Positions 15,219-20,787 are shown, numbered from the stretch's first letter. The stretch is 28,991 nt of DNA from a virus (IMGVR_UViG_3300047094_000669:1-28991), one strand, 5' to 3'. Translations and numbers: made by a program. The notes: generated by a model not told the origin, from the sequence alone.

Positions 15219-15425
15219 ATGAAAAAAATATATCACTCCCTGCAATTCGTAACAGAAGTAGACGAAACTCACCCAGTAGTACAACGCCTGCTATCACTTT
15301 CAGAACTTGACCAAGTGCAACTGCTTGAGTCAATGCTTAAAGAAATGCTTGCACCACGCATTCAACCTGCACTAGATGAAATAAATGAGCGGGGCACTTA
15401 TGCAATTCTTAAGGTGGCAGAGTAA
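15219..15425 (+). CDS. Small helical protein, 68 aa
   Basis: ATG at 15219 is chosen because AAAGGAA lies just upstream; a longer frame would overlap the gene before. MKKIYHSLQFVTEVDETHPVVQRLLSLSELDQVQLLESMLKEML... is mostly helical and acidic. Unknown function. Confidence 0.62.
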   Translation: MKKIYHSLQFVTEVDETHPVVQRLLSLSELDQVQLLESMLKEMLAPRIQPALDEINERGTYAILKVAE

Positions 15426-15604
15426 TGATGACACGCAAGGACTATGTAGCCGTTGCAGAAATTCTTTCATCGTATAAAGATTTAATCGGTGATGAATTTA
15501 CTTTTGAGGATTTGGTAGAGGATTTTTCTGGAATGTTTGCAGAGGATAATCCAAATTTCAAACACGAAATATTTAGAGAAGCGTGTTTGAAAAACAATTT
15601 CTAA
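15425..15604 (+). CDS. Small phage protein of MTRKDY type, 59 aa
   Basis: Two ATGs in a row overlap the previous stop (TAATGATG). MMTRKDYVAVAEILSSYKDLIG...FEDLVEDFSGMFAEDNPNF resembles short proteins starting M-T-R-K-D-Y/F that occur widely in phage genomes, without known function. Last gene of its operon; a 24-nt hairpin element follows 13 nt after the stop. Confidence 0.65.
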   Translation: MMTRKDYVAVAEILSSYKDLIGDEFTFEDLVEDFSGMFAEDNPNFKHEIFREACLKNNF

Positions 15605-15617
15605 ATAAAATAAAAAT

Positions 15618-15641
15618 CCTGAGCAAGATCTAAAACTGCTC
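15618..15641 (+). ncRNA. 24-nt operon-end hairpin element, copy 1
   Basis: Begins CCTGAGCAAG and ends AAAACTGCTC; GAGCA pairs with TGCTC across an 11-nt loop. AAATTTT follows. Between a stop codon and the next regulatory cassette. Confidence 0.65.
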
Positions 15642-15663
15642 AAATTTTGGCCCGGCGTGTCGT

Positions 15664-15679
15664 CCACAGGTTATCCACA
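15664..15679. promoter_or_regulatory. DnaA-box pair
   Basis: TCCACAGG then TTATCCACA (15671-15679). It is an inverted near-copy of the pair at 13286. Confidence 0.5.
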
Positions 15680-15689
15680 ACCCTTTACG

Positions 15690-15705
15690 TGTGATATTAA
15701 ACACA
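15690..15705. promoter_or_regulatory. CRP/GlxR-like operator 7
   Basis: TGTGATATTAAACACA, centred 64.5 bp upstream of the predicted start of the promoter at 15727-15755. Confidence 0.7.
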
Positions 15706-15726
15706 CCCCGAAACACCTTTACGGAC

Positions 15727-15755
15727 TTGTATTTGTCAGTCCCAGATGATAGGAT
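15727..15755 (+). promoter_or_regulatory. Early-type promoter, TGTCAG class
   Basis: TTGTAT (15727-15732), 17-bp spacer with TGTCAG and TGA, TAGGAT (15750-15755). Confidence 0.8.
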
Positions 15756-15790
15756 TACAGAGTAATCAAATAAAGAAAGAAGGAATATCT

Positions 15791-15901
15791 ATGAACCTAG
15801 ATGAATTCAAGGCTCACGTCAAGACCCAACGAGAAGCAAGCAAGGTAGAAGCCTTGTCAGCCCTCTCTGCTACTATTATTGTAAAGAAAGAAGGAAACTA
15901 A
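15791..15901 (+). CDS. 36-residue helical mini-protein
   Basis: MNLDEFKAHVKTQREASKVEALSALSATIIV...; an AGAAGGA site precedes the ATG. One amphipathic helix. First gene of its operon, TAATG overlap with the next. Unknown function. Confidence 0.55.
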   Translation: MNLDEFKAHVKTQREASKVEALSALSATIIVKKEGN

Positions 15902-16110
15902 TGGAATATAATTACTCACTAACTACTTCGTATGACGGAGTACTTGTTTATACTATGCGTGTTAGCGATATGCTAGAAGCCGTAGACGCTTGGAATAAGT
16001 GCGTGGACTTTGGTGGCGCATATGAATACGCAACCTATAACTTGTCAGACCCAACAGGTAAGATGTACACTAAGACTTTTTATCGTAACGGAGAGGTAAA
16101 GGTAAAGTAA
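15901..16110 (+). CDS. Small acidic/aromatic protein, 69 aa
   Basis: MEYNYSLTTSYDGVLVYTMRVSDMLEAVDAWNKCVDFGGAYEYATYNL...; AAGGA upstream and TAATG coupling. A beta-alpha-beta-beta pattern (strand, helix around 22-35, two strands) is likely. Unknown function. Confidence 0.65.
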   Translation: MEYNYSLTTSYDGVLVYTMRVSDMLEAVDAWNKCVDFGGAYEYATYNLSDPTGKMYTKTFYRNGEVKVK

Positions 16111-16247
16111 TGAAAGACCCTATCACTTGGAAGTCTAATCACGACTCAACCCTTATAGATAAGATGAGTGCAGATGAATTAGAATTATTTGAAGCAGACA
16201 TAAACGATGCTATTGACGGCGTAATCGAAGATTGGGAAGGTAGATAA
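16110..16247 (+). CDS. 45-residue acidic protein
   Basis: MKDPITWKSNHDSTLIDKMSADELELFEADINDAIDGVIEDW...; TAATG overlap. Strongly acidic helix over the second half. Unknown function. Confidence 0.6.
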   Translation: MKDPITWKSNHDSTLIDKMSADELELFEADINDAIDGVIEDWEGR

Positions 16248-16248
16248 T

Positions 16249-16557
16249 ATGGGAAGTGTAACAGCAATAGGATTAGCAGACTCAGTACTAGACTTAGAAA
16301 CTCAGATACTTTATCACCTTAAAGGTAATCACTATCCTCCAGTACCCGCAGAAATGGTGCAACCTTGCATAGAGGCTATTGACGCATACTATGACGAGGA
16401 CTATGGGCGCTTGATAGATATGCCTATGGTTGGTAACTTTCAGATACTATACCGTGGAGAAAAGCAAGCCCCTGCACACGCTATTGTAGATCAACACCAC
16501 CTGGAATGGTTTATCCAGCCAGCAGAGGACATTCCTGATGAGTGGATCGAGGACTAA
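16249..16557 (+). CDS. Actinophage-type conserved small protein, 102 aa
   Basis: MGSVTAIGLADSVLDLETQILYHLKGNHYPPVP...CIEAIDAYYDEDY...APAHAIVDQHHLEWFI. The GNHYPPVP and AIVDQHHL segments recur, as I recall, in small proteins of many actinobacteriophages; no function is known to me. It supports an actinobacterial host. Starts one base after the previous stop. Confidence 0.65.
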   Translation: MGSVTAIGLADSVLDLETQILYHLKGNHYPPVPAEMVQPCIEAIDAYYDEDYGRLIDMPMVGNFQILYRGEKQAPAHAIVDQHHLEWFIQPAEDIPDEWIED

Positions 16558-16685
16558 TGTATACACTTTGGGTTGGCGGGAGTAAGTTAAATTCTTATTC
16601 AGATAAACACAATGCAGAATACTTTGCTCAGGAAATGATTGAGATGGGCTACGATGATGTAGTTATGGAGTTTATCAGTGAGTGA
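16557..16685 (+). CDS. WVGG mini-protein, 42 aa (tandem copy 1)
   Basis: MYTLWVGGSKLNSYSDKHNAEYFAQEMIEMGYDDVVMEFISE. TAATG overlap with the gene before. Aligns along its full length with the next gene. Fold would be strand-helix-strand. Unknown function. Confidence 0.62.
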   Translation: MYTLWVGGSKLNSYSDKHNAEYFAQEMIEMGYDDVVMEFISE

Positions 16686-16818
16686 TTGGACAGTTTGGGT
16701 AGGTGGCGGGGAGTATACCTCCCACTACCTATCAATTAATCAAGCAAGCGATCTTGTTGAACACCTAAAGTGGGATTTAGGATATGACGATGTATTTATG
16801 GAGTGTGTGAATGAGTGA
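16678..16818 (+). CDS. WVGG mini-protein, 46 aa (tandem copy 2)
   Basis: GTG start inside the end of copy 1. WTVWVGGGEYTSHYLS... and GYDDVFMECVNE match LWVGGSKLNSYS and GYDDVVMEFISE of copy 1. A diverged tandem duplicate. Also overlaps the next gene by 8 nt. Confidence 0.6.
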   Translation: MSDWTVWVGGGEYTSHYLSINQASDLVEHLKWDLGYDDVFMECVNE

Positions 16819-17050
16819 TACAATGGAAACTATGCAATTTGTATACGCTGACTTACTGACTCCCGCTCAACTTATGGTTGGCGATCTAATCAATGTTGAT
16901 GATGACATTGTTGAAGTTTTGTCCGTTATAGATGATGCAACAGGTGATAACTATATAGTTACACATCGCAATGATTTTGGTGAAACATACGAAACCGCTT
17001 GCACCTTTGAGGATATGTTTAAACTCTATGTCTTTATAGACGAGGAATAG
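16811..17050 (+). CDS. Small acidic protein, 79 aa
   Basis: MSDTMETMQFVYADLLTPAQLMVGDLINVDDDIVEVLSVIDDATGDNYIVTHRNDFGE... looks like a small beta barrel: LMVGDLI-V then I-EVLSV and NYIVTHR strands. Last gene of its operon. Unknown function. Confidence 0.65.
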   Translation: MSDTMETMQFVYADLLTPAQLMVGDLINVDDDIVEVLSVIDDATGDNYIVTHRNDFGETYETACTFEDMFKLYVFIDEE

Positions 17051-17065
17051 GCAGGCCGGGCCGCC

Positions 17066-17081
17066 TGTGGCCTAGATCACA
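17066..17081. promoter_or_regulatory. CRP/GlxR-like operator 8
   Basis: TGTGGCCTAGATCACA, centred 74.5 bp upstream of the predicted start of the promoter at 17113-17141. It directly follows a GGCCGGGCC motif. Confidence 0.7.
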
Positions 17082-17112
17082 GTTACGTACCGTGTTTAAA
17101 ACCCCCTAGAAC

Positions 17113-17141
17113 TTGTATTTGTCAGTTCAGCCTGCTAGGAT
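17113..17141 (+). promoter_or_regulatory. Early-type promoter, TGTCAG class
   Basis: TTGTAT (17113-17118), 17-bp spacer with TGTCAG and TGC, TAGGAT (17136-17141). Confidence 0.8.
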
Positions 17142-17171
17142 TAGAATAATCTAAACGAAAGGTCGTGCCAA

Positions 17172-17399
17172 GTGCGATACGAAAATGATGAGTTCTATGA
17201 TGAACTATATGCCACAACTTCACCAGATGAAACCTATGGCAACTGCAATGTTTGCCGTAATGAAACAGAACTAAATGCTTTTGATCTATGCTGGTCTTGT
17301 GAGTTAGAGGCTGCTATGTATCCGTCTTATTCAACTTTTGATTTAGTTTCACACCATATGGAAACTCGTATGGCTGATGCAGAAATGGGTGACCTATAA
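17172..17399 (+). CDS. Small zinc-ribbon-like protein, 75 aa
   Basis: GTG start after GAAAGG. Acidic N-terminus, then CNVC (25-28) and CWSC (40-43), a classic four-cysteine zinc ribbon, and an acidic helix at the end. First gene of its operon. Unknown partner. Confidence 0.65.
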   Translation: MRYENDEFYDELYATTSPDETYGNCNVCRNETELNAFDLCWSCELEAAMYPSYSTFDLVSHHMETRMADAEMGDL

Positions 17400-17503
17400 T
17401 GGATTCATATGATGACTACTATGAAAATACTGAACGTGTATCTATTGGTTGCTATTGTAAAATAAATTTTGTTTGCTCTGAATGCAAACCTAATTACTAT
17501 TGA
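17399..17503 (+). CDS. 34-residue Cys-rich mini-protein
   Basis: TAATG overlap. MDSYDDYYENTERVSIGCYCKINFVCSECKP...; CYC and CSEC form a compact possible zinc knuckle. Unknown function. Confidence 0.55.
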   Translation: MDSYDDYYENTERVSIGCYCKINFVCSECKPNYY

Positions 17504-17544
17504 GGGGCCGGGGCAAAATGTCCGTTTTGTCCAATTAAGATGAG

Positions 17545-17573
17545 TTGTATTTTTCCCCTAAGTCTGCTAAAAT
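17545..17573 (+). promoter_or_regulatory. Early-type promoter driving a leaderless gene
   Basis: TTGTAT (17545-17550), 17-bp spacer ending in TGC, TAAAAT (17568-17573), then six nt to the ATG at 17580. No TGTG-N8-CACA site here; instead TGTCCGTTTTGTCC (a 9-bp repeat of TGTCC) lies upstream. Confidence 0.75.
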
Positions 17574-17579
17574 TATTAT

Positions 17580-17720
17580 ATGAAAAAAACAGCAGAGGAA
17601 TTACGCAGGCTTATGGAATTGCGCCGAAGCAATGCTGCCTCTGCCGTACCCAATAAAAAGAAATACAACCGCAAGAAATGTCAGTCCCTAATGCTAGAAT
17701 TAAAGAAAGAAAGCGAGTAA
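17580..17720 (+). CDS. 46-residue basic protein overlapping GP88 start
   Basis: MKKTAEELRRLMELRRSNAASAVPNKKKYNRKKCQSLMLELKKESE; strongly basic and helical, perhaps nucleic-acid binding. Leaderless start. Its last 43 bases overlap the next gene in another frame, so the two may be coupled. Confidence 0.55.
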   Translation: MKKTAEELRRLMELRRSNAASAVPNKKKYNRKKCQSLMLELKKESE

Positions 17721-18448
17721 CCACCATTACTAAATTACTCAGAAGCAAAGATCGGAAAGTAGCCAATGCCGTTACCCCCAATGGAAAACAAGCAAGTATC
17801 GCCAACACTTTTGGATTGCCTGCTGGAAAGGCTTACTCGTGCCCTGGTGCAACCAGTGTGTGTGAGTCGGTTTGCTACGCAGGAAAATTGGAAAAGGTAT
17901 TCCCAACAGTAAAGAAAAACTTATTGCATAACTGGGAATTGCTACGCAATGCAGACGGCCTAACTATGGTTATGCTATTAGAAGAAATGATTAGTGATTT
18001 TGTTGCTGATTGTGAAAAGCGCAATGCACCTATGCTATTCCGTATTCACTGGGATGGAGACTTTTTCAATGACACTTATACCAATGCGTGGAAAGTTGTA
18101 ATCAATAACAATACTAACATTCAGTTTTGGGTATATACCAGAGTTAAGTCTGCGGCCATAACTCTAAAAGACATTCCTAATCTATCTTTATATTATTCTA
18201 CAGATAGCGAGAATAAGGAGATAGGTATTGGTCTCAAGAATGATCACAGTATTAGTCTTGCATACCTTGCTAAGAATTTTGAAATAGGCCAGGCAGATAT
18301 GAAAGCCCTTACCAATAGGCCTGGCGCTAAGTGCCCTGAGAATAAAAAGGCTATTCCCCTTATCTCTCAGAAAGGCTCAGCCTGCGCCTCTTGCAAGTTG
18401 TGTATTTATGAGAAAACTGATATAGTGTTTAGTGCAACCAAAAAGTAA
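17678..18448 (+). CDS. Phage GP88-domain protein, 256 aa
   Basis: TFGLPAGKAYSCPGATSVCESVCYAGK (44-70) is the signature of the GP88 family of actinophages and related elements. Cysteines C55, C62 and C66, and later C219, C236, C239 and C242 (CPENKK, CASCKLC), suggest a metal or iron-sulfur site. FRIHWDGDFF (121-130) is a second conserved core with acidic residues. The function is unknown; a nuclease-like or redox role would be speculation. The ATG lies inside the end of the preceding 46-codon gene and no better start exists. One of the few larger genes in the array. Confidence 0.78.
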   Translation: MSVPNARIKERKRVTTITKLLRSKDRKVANAVTPNGKQASIANTFGLPAGKAYSCPGATSVCESVCYAGKLEKVFPTVKKNLLHNWELLRNADGLTMVMLLEEMISDFVADCEKRNAPMLFRIHWDGDFFNDTYTNAWKVVINNNTNIQFWVYTRVKSAAITLKDIPNLSLYYSTDSENKEIGIGLKNDHSISLAYLAKNFEIGQADMKALTNRPGAKCPENKKAIPLISQKGSACASCKLCIYEKTDIVFSATKK

Positions 18449-18524
18449 GGGGAAGCCTATTCTAACAGTAACTATATTAACTTTCATCTTGCTAGTGTTC
18501 GTTCTTGCAGGGCTAGGGCATTAG
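18432..18524 (+). CDS. Putative 30-residue membrane peptide
   Basis: GTG start overlapping the end of the GP88 gene by 17 nt. MQPKSKGKPILTVTILTFIL... has a basic N-terminus and one hydrophobic helix. No ribosome-binding site is clear. Comparable with the 29-residue peptide at 14487. Confidence 0.38.
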   Translation: MQPKSKGKPILTVTILTFILLVFVLAGLGH

Positions 18525-18538
18525 TGATACAGATCACA
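18523..18538. promoter_or_regulatory. CRP/GlxR-like operator 9
   Basis: AGTGATACAGATCACA, with perfect GTGAT/ATCAC arms. Its centre is 83.5 bp upstream of the predicted start of the next promoter. Confidence 0.6.
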
Positions 18539-18578
18539 CAGAAAGGGTCTCAATATATGAGATTATCAAGGCTAGGAA

Positions 18579-18607
18579 TTGTATTTCTGAGATTTTTCGG
18601 TTATACT
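18579..18607 (+). promoter_or_regulatory. Early-type promoter
   Basis: TTGTAT (18579-18584), 17-bp spacer, TATACT (18602-18607). TGTCAG is absent. Confidence 0.7.
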
Positions 18608-18649
18608 AGATATATAAGCAAAACCAACCAACACAGAAAAGGAAACAAA

Positions 18650-18811
18650 ATGACAGTAGCAACAGCAACATACAAGGTCGGCGACACCTACACTTCACAG
18701 AAGTCAAAGGTTACAGGAACTATCTTGGAAATCGTACCAACAGACAAGAACACAGTTCGTGTGAAGTTAGATGTAAATGGCAACACACGCTGGACTACTT
18801 GGAAGGCGTAA
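18650..18811 (+). CDS. Small SH3/KOW-like protein, 53 aa
   Basis: ATG follows AAAAGGAAAC. MTVATATYKVGDTYTSQKSKVTGTILEIVPTDKNTVRVKLDVNGNTRWTTWKA reads as a five-strand small barrel (VGDTYTSQK, VTGTILEI, TVRVKLDV, TRWTTW), similar to short actinophage proteins. Possible nucleic-acid or protein binding; single-gene operon. Confidence 0.65.
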   Translation: MTVATATYKVGDTYTSQKSKVTGTILEIVPTDKNTVRVKLDVNGNTRWTTWKA

Positions 18812-18820
18812 GCCTTTCAT

Positions 18821-18841
18821 AGTCGCCAATGTACAGCGACT
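18821..18841 (+). other. Hairpin after the SH3-like gene
   Basis: AGTCGC-CAATGTACA-GCGACT, six bp, ten nt after the stop. A longer pairing, ATAGT (18819-18823) with ACTAT (18859-18863), would end exactly at the next 24-nt element. Confidence 0.4.
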
Positions 18842-18863
18842 CTAAATAAGTGGCAGGAACTAT

Positions 18864-18887
18864 CCTGAGCAAGATACTAAACTGCTC
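18864..18887 (+). ncRNA. 24-nt operon-end hairpin element, copy 2
   Basis: Begins CCTGAGCAAG and ends AAACTGCTC; the same GAGCA/TGCTC stem and 11-nt loop. Immediately followed by the next promoter region. Confidence 0.65.
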
Positions 18888-18916
18888 ACCACAATGTCAG
18901 ACCTACCCACTATAAT
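18888..18916 (+). promoter_or_regulatory. Promoter with TGTCAG but no -35
   Basis: TGTCAG (18895-18900) and TATAAT (18911-18916) at the standard distance; the -35 position holds ACCACA. No CRP-like site upstream. Confidence 0.6.
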
Positions 18917-18948
18917 AGAAATATAACCCACCAAAGAAAAGGAAACCT

Positions 18949-19374
18949 ATGTCAAGAGGCAAAGCAATATCAGTAAAAATCCCTACTCAGCGAGTAATCG
19001 CAGGGTTAGAGTCATCACTCGCTAAACTAGAAGCAAACTACGCAACACAAGAAGCCAACGAAGCAAAGTATGAAAAGGCTATGGAAAAATGGCGCAAGGA
19101 ACTTCAGGCGTTTGCTATTGCAAACATCAAGAAGGCTGAAAACTTCCGTACAAACTATCGCTCATACAATAACAGACTAAACATTGACTATGATATTATT
19201 GTAGCCAATGATAAGGAACTGCCAGTAGAACCTGAGCGTGAACACGAACTTCTGCGCCAACACGAATATCGTGAGCAGAAAGAGGAAATCACAAACGCAA
19301 TCCGTATTCTAAAAATGACAGATGAGGAAGTTGTAAATACTTCTACATACAACGCGGTTGCTCGTTATCTATAA
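18949..19374 (+). CDS. Coiled-coil protein, actinophage-type, 141 aa
   Basis: AAAAGGAAACC precedes the ATG. MSRGKAISVKIPTQRVIAGLESSLAKLEANYATQEANEAKYEKAMEKWRKELQ... is a basic N-terminus followed by a long coiled-coil-prone helix (about 20-62). A second helical region follows (about 90-125, EREHELLRQHEYREQKEEITNAI). MSRGKAI-type openings occur in actinophage hypothetical proteins. Unknown function. Confidence 0.68.
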   Translation: MSRGKAISVKIPTQRVIAGLESSLAKLEANYATQEANEAKYEKAMEKWRKELQAFAIANIKKAENFRTNYRSYNNRLNIDYDIIVANDKELPVEPEREHELLRQHEYREQKEEITNAIRILKMTDEEVVNTSTYNAVARYL

Positions 19375-19415
19375 ATAAAATTAGGGGGGCAACTTAAAGT
19401 CCTGAACCCTAACGA

Positions 19416-19439
19416 CCTGAGTAAGTCGCAAAACTGCTT
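19416..19439 (+). ncRNA. 24-nt hairpin element, copy 3
   Basis: Begins CCTGAGTAAG and ends AAAACTGCTT; the stem GAGTA/TGCTT is held by G-U pairs, so both sides changed compatibly. Confidence 0.6.
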
Positions 19440-19492
19440 ATACAATTTAATAATTGCAGGGGTTCCAGAATAGACTAGTCGCCTCTGCATCA

Positions 19493-19516
19493 CCTGAGTA
19501 AGTGTATAAACTGCTC
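19493..19516 (+). ncRNA. 24-nt hairpin element, copy 4
   Basis: Begins CCTGAGTAAG and ends TAAACTGCTC; the stem GAGTA/TGCTC contains one G-U pair. Confidence 0.62.
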
Positions 19517-19578
19517 ACTAAGTTTCACAAGAAGGATAAACGTGGATATTAGTTCCACACACGTCCTAGTGAAAAATT

Positions 19579-19602
19579 CCTGAGCAAGAATTAAAAAGGC
19601 TC
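19579..19602 (+). ncRNA. 24-nt hairpin element, copy 5
   Basis: Begins CCTGAGCAAG and ends AAAAAGGCTC; a 4-bp GAGC/GCTC stem remains. ATTTTT follows, so this copy looks most like a terminator. Confidence 0.6.
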
Positions 19603-19621
19603 ATTTTTGCGGCCGGGCCGC

Positions 19622-19637
19622 AGTGATCAACATCACA
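19622..19637. promoter_or_regulatory. CRP/GlxR-like operator 10
   Basis: AGTGATCAACATCACA, directly after the GCGGCCGGGCCGC dyad; 101.5 bp upstream of the predicted DUF932 transcript start. Confidence 0.55.
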
Positions 19638-19638
19638 G

Positions 19639-19654
19639 TGTGATTAAGACCACT
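19639..19654. promoter_or_regulatory. CRP/GlxR-like operator 11
   Basis: TGTGATTAAGACCACT, one mismatch in the right arm, centred 84.5 bp upstream of the predicted start; 17 bp from operator 10. Confidence 0.55.
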
Positions 19655-19695
19655 TTAAGAAATGTCCGATTTGCCCCATATCTAACTAGCCTAGT

Positions 19696-19724
19696 TTGCA
19701 TATGTCAGCCCATACTGCTACACT
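19696..19724 (+). promoter_or_regulatory. Early-type promoter of DUF932 gene, TGTCAG class
   Basis: TTGCAT (19696-19701), 17-bp spacer with TGTCAG and TGC, TACACT (19719-19724). Confidence 0.78.
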
Positions 19725-19755
19725 TAGAATATCAACAACAGAAAGAAGGAAAATC

Positions 19756-20772
19756 GTGGCTCACGATCTAGAAACACAAAATGGCAAAACCTCATTTGCG
19801 TCATTCAGAGAACCTGCTTGGCACGGATTGGGAACAGTATTTACCGAGGAAAAGACAACAGCAGAAATGCTAGAGGCTGCAAGCCTTAATGGTTGGAATG
19901 TTCGTCTTGAGGATATGGAAACACCTGCACACCTTACAAGCGACAAGGCTTACCAATATGTCTTGCGTACTAATCCTACTAACAATACCCAGACAGATAT
20001 TCTTGGTGTAGTTGGTGAGCGTTATCACGTATTGCAGAATGAGGATTTATTTTCATTCGGTGATAATATTCTTGACGGTGGTGGACGTTGGGAAACTGCT
20101 GGCTCAATCAAGGGTGGTCGTGTTGTATTTGGTGCGTTAGCACTAGAGCGTGAAACAATCCTAGACCCTAATGGTGTTGCCGATAAGGTTAAAACTTATT
20201 TGCTCATCAATACATCACACGACGGCTCAATCGCTATTCAAGCAAGCATAACACCCGTTCGTGTTGTGTGCGCTAACACTCTCAATCTTGCACTTAATAC
20301 TACACGCAAGAAAAATGGCATCAAGCAATCTTTCAAGATACGCCATACACAAACTGCTAATGGTAAAGTGCAAATCGCTCGTGAGACTCTTGGTCTTGCT
20401 AATTCTTATATGGACGCTTTTGATGTTATGGCTAAGGCTATGATTGAAAAGGAAGTTACCGCTATTGACTTTAACAAAATTATTCTTGCTGCATATGCTA
20501 AGCCAGAAAAAGATGCTAAGGGTTCAATCAAGAAGTGGGAAAACAAGGTAGATATGATTAACGATATTTACACTGGCGAATATAACGGAATGATTGCTGG
20601 TAATGCGTGGGGTGCATTTAATGCACTTACTGAGCGCCTTGATTGGTATCGTTCTGCTCGTGGTGGTTCTAACGAGTCAATCCTTGCAAGTGCAAGTGGA
20701 TTTGATCCTGCAATTAACGCAGAGAAAAATCGTTTGCTAAAAGTTGTACAAGGTGTTATGCAAATCGCATAG
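19756..20772 (+). CDS. DUF932 phage/plasmid-like protein, 338 aa
   Basis: The GTG at 19756 follows AGAAGGA and lies downstream of the predicted transcript start; a longer frame from 19696 would begin inside the promoter. MAHDLETQNGKTSFASFREPAWHGLG matches the start of the DUF932 / phage-plasmid primary protein family, and the domain continues through VVGERYHVLQNEDLFSF, GGRWETAGSIKGGRVVFGAL, and VRVVCANTLNLAL to about residue 300. The family is frequent in phages and plasmids, probably linked to DNA metabolism, but has no proven activity. A single-gene operon with the most elaborate upstream region of the window, followed by a 24-nt element and tRNA-Asp on the same strand. Confidence 0.88.
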   Translation: MAHDLETQNGKTSFASFREPAWHGLGTVFTEEKTTAEMLEAASLNGWNVRLEDMETPAHLTSDKAYQYVLRTNPTNNTQTDILGVVGERYHVLQNEDLFSFGDNILDGGGRWETAGSIKGGRVVFGALALERETILDPNGVADKVKTYLLINTSHDGSIAIQASITPVRVVCANTLNLALNTTRKKNGIKQSFKIRHTQTANGKVQIARETLGLANSYMDAFDVMAKAMIEKEVTAIDFNKIILAAYAKPEKDAKGSIKKWENKVDMINDIYTGEYNGMIAGNAWGAFNALTERLDWYRSARGGSNESILASASGFDPAINAEKNRLLKVVQGVMQIA

Positions 20773-20787
20773 CGTAACAAAATAAAT

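Larger units (their letters stand above)
13213..15662 (+). repeat. GGCGTGTCG repeat family, five copies
   Basis: Exact GGCGTGTCG occurs at 13213-13221, 13582-13590, 14599-14607, 14646-14654 and 15654-15662. All are intergenic and in the same strand orientation even where promoters point left, and each lies close to a TGTG-N8-CACA dyad. Role unknown. Confidence 0.75.
19381..19602 (+). ncRNA. Candidate structured RNA: three hairpin + 24-nt element pairs
   Basis: Hairpin A (TTAGGG 19381 with CCCTAA 19407) is followed after 3 nt by element copy 3. Hairpin B (TGCAGGGG 19455 with CCTCTGCA 19482) is followed after 3 nt by copy 4. Hairpin C (TTTCAC 19523 with GTGAAA 19569, inner ACGTG/CACGT) is followed after 4 nt by copy 5. 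The regular order suggests one RNA or a tandemly grown array. Confidence 0.5.
19375..19755. other. Non-coding interval with structured RNA potential and regulatory cassette
   Basis: No credible gene. Left part: hairpins and 24-nt elements alternate three times (19381-19602). Right part: GCGGCCGGGCCGC, CRP-like operators 10 and 11, AAATGTCCGATTT and the DUF932 promoter. A 13-codon GTG frame (19542) ends inside element copy 5, too short to call. Confidence 0.65.

Noticed and set aside
19542-19583. 13-codon GTG frame ending in element copy 5
   Set aside because: The only support is a GAAGGA site; it lies inside hairpin C and nothing similar precedes other copies.
19381-19602. CRISPR array
   Set aside because: Constant 24-nt units alternate with variable DNA, but there are only three here, the spacing varies (53 and 62 nt), other copies are kilobases away, and no cas genes are present.
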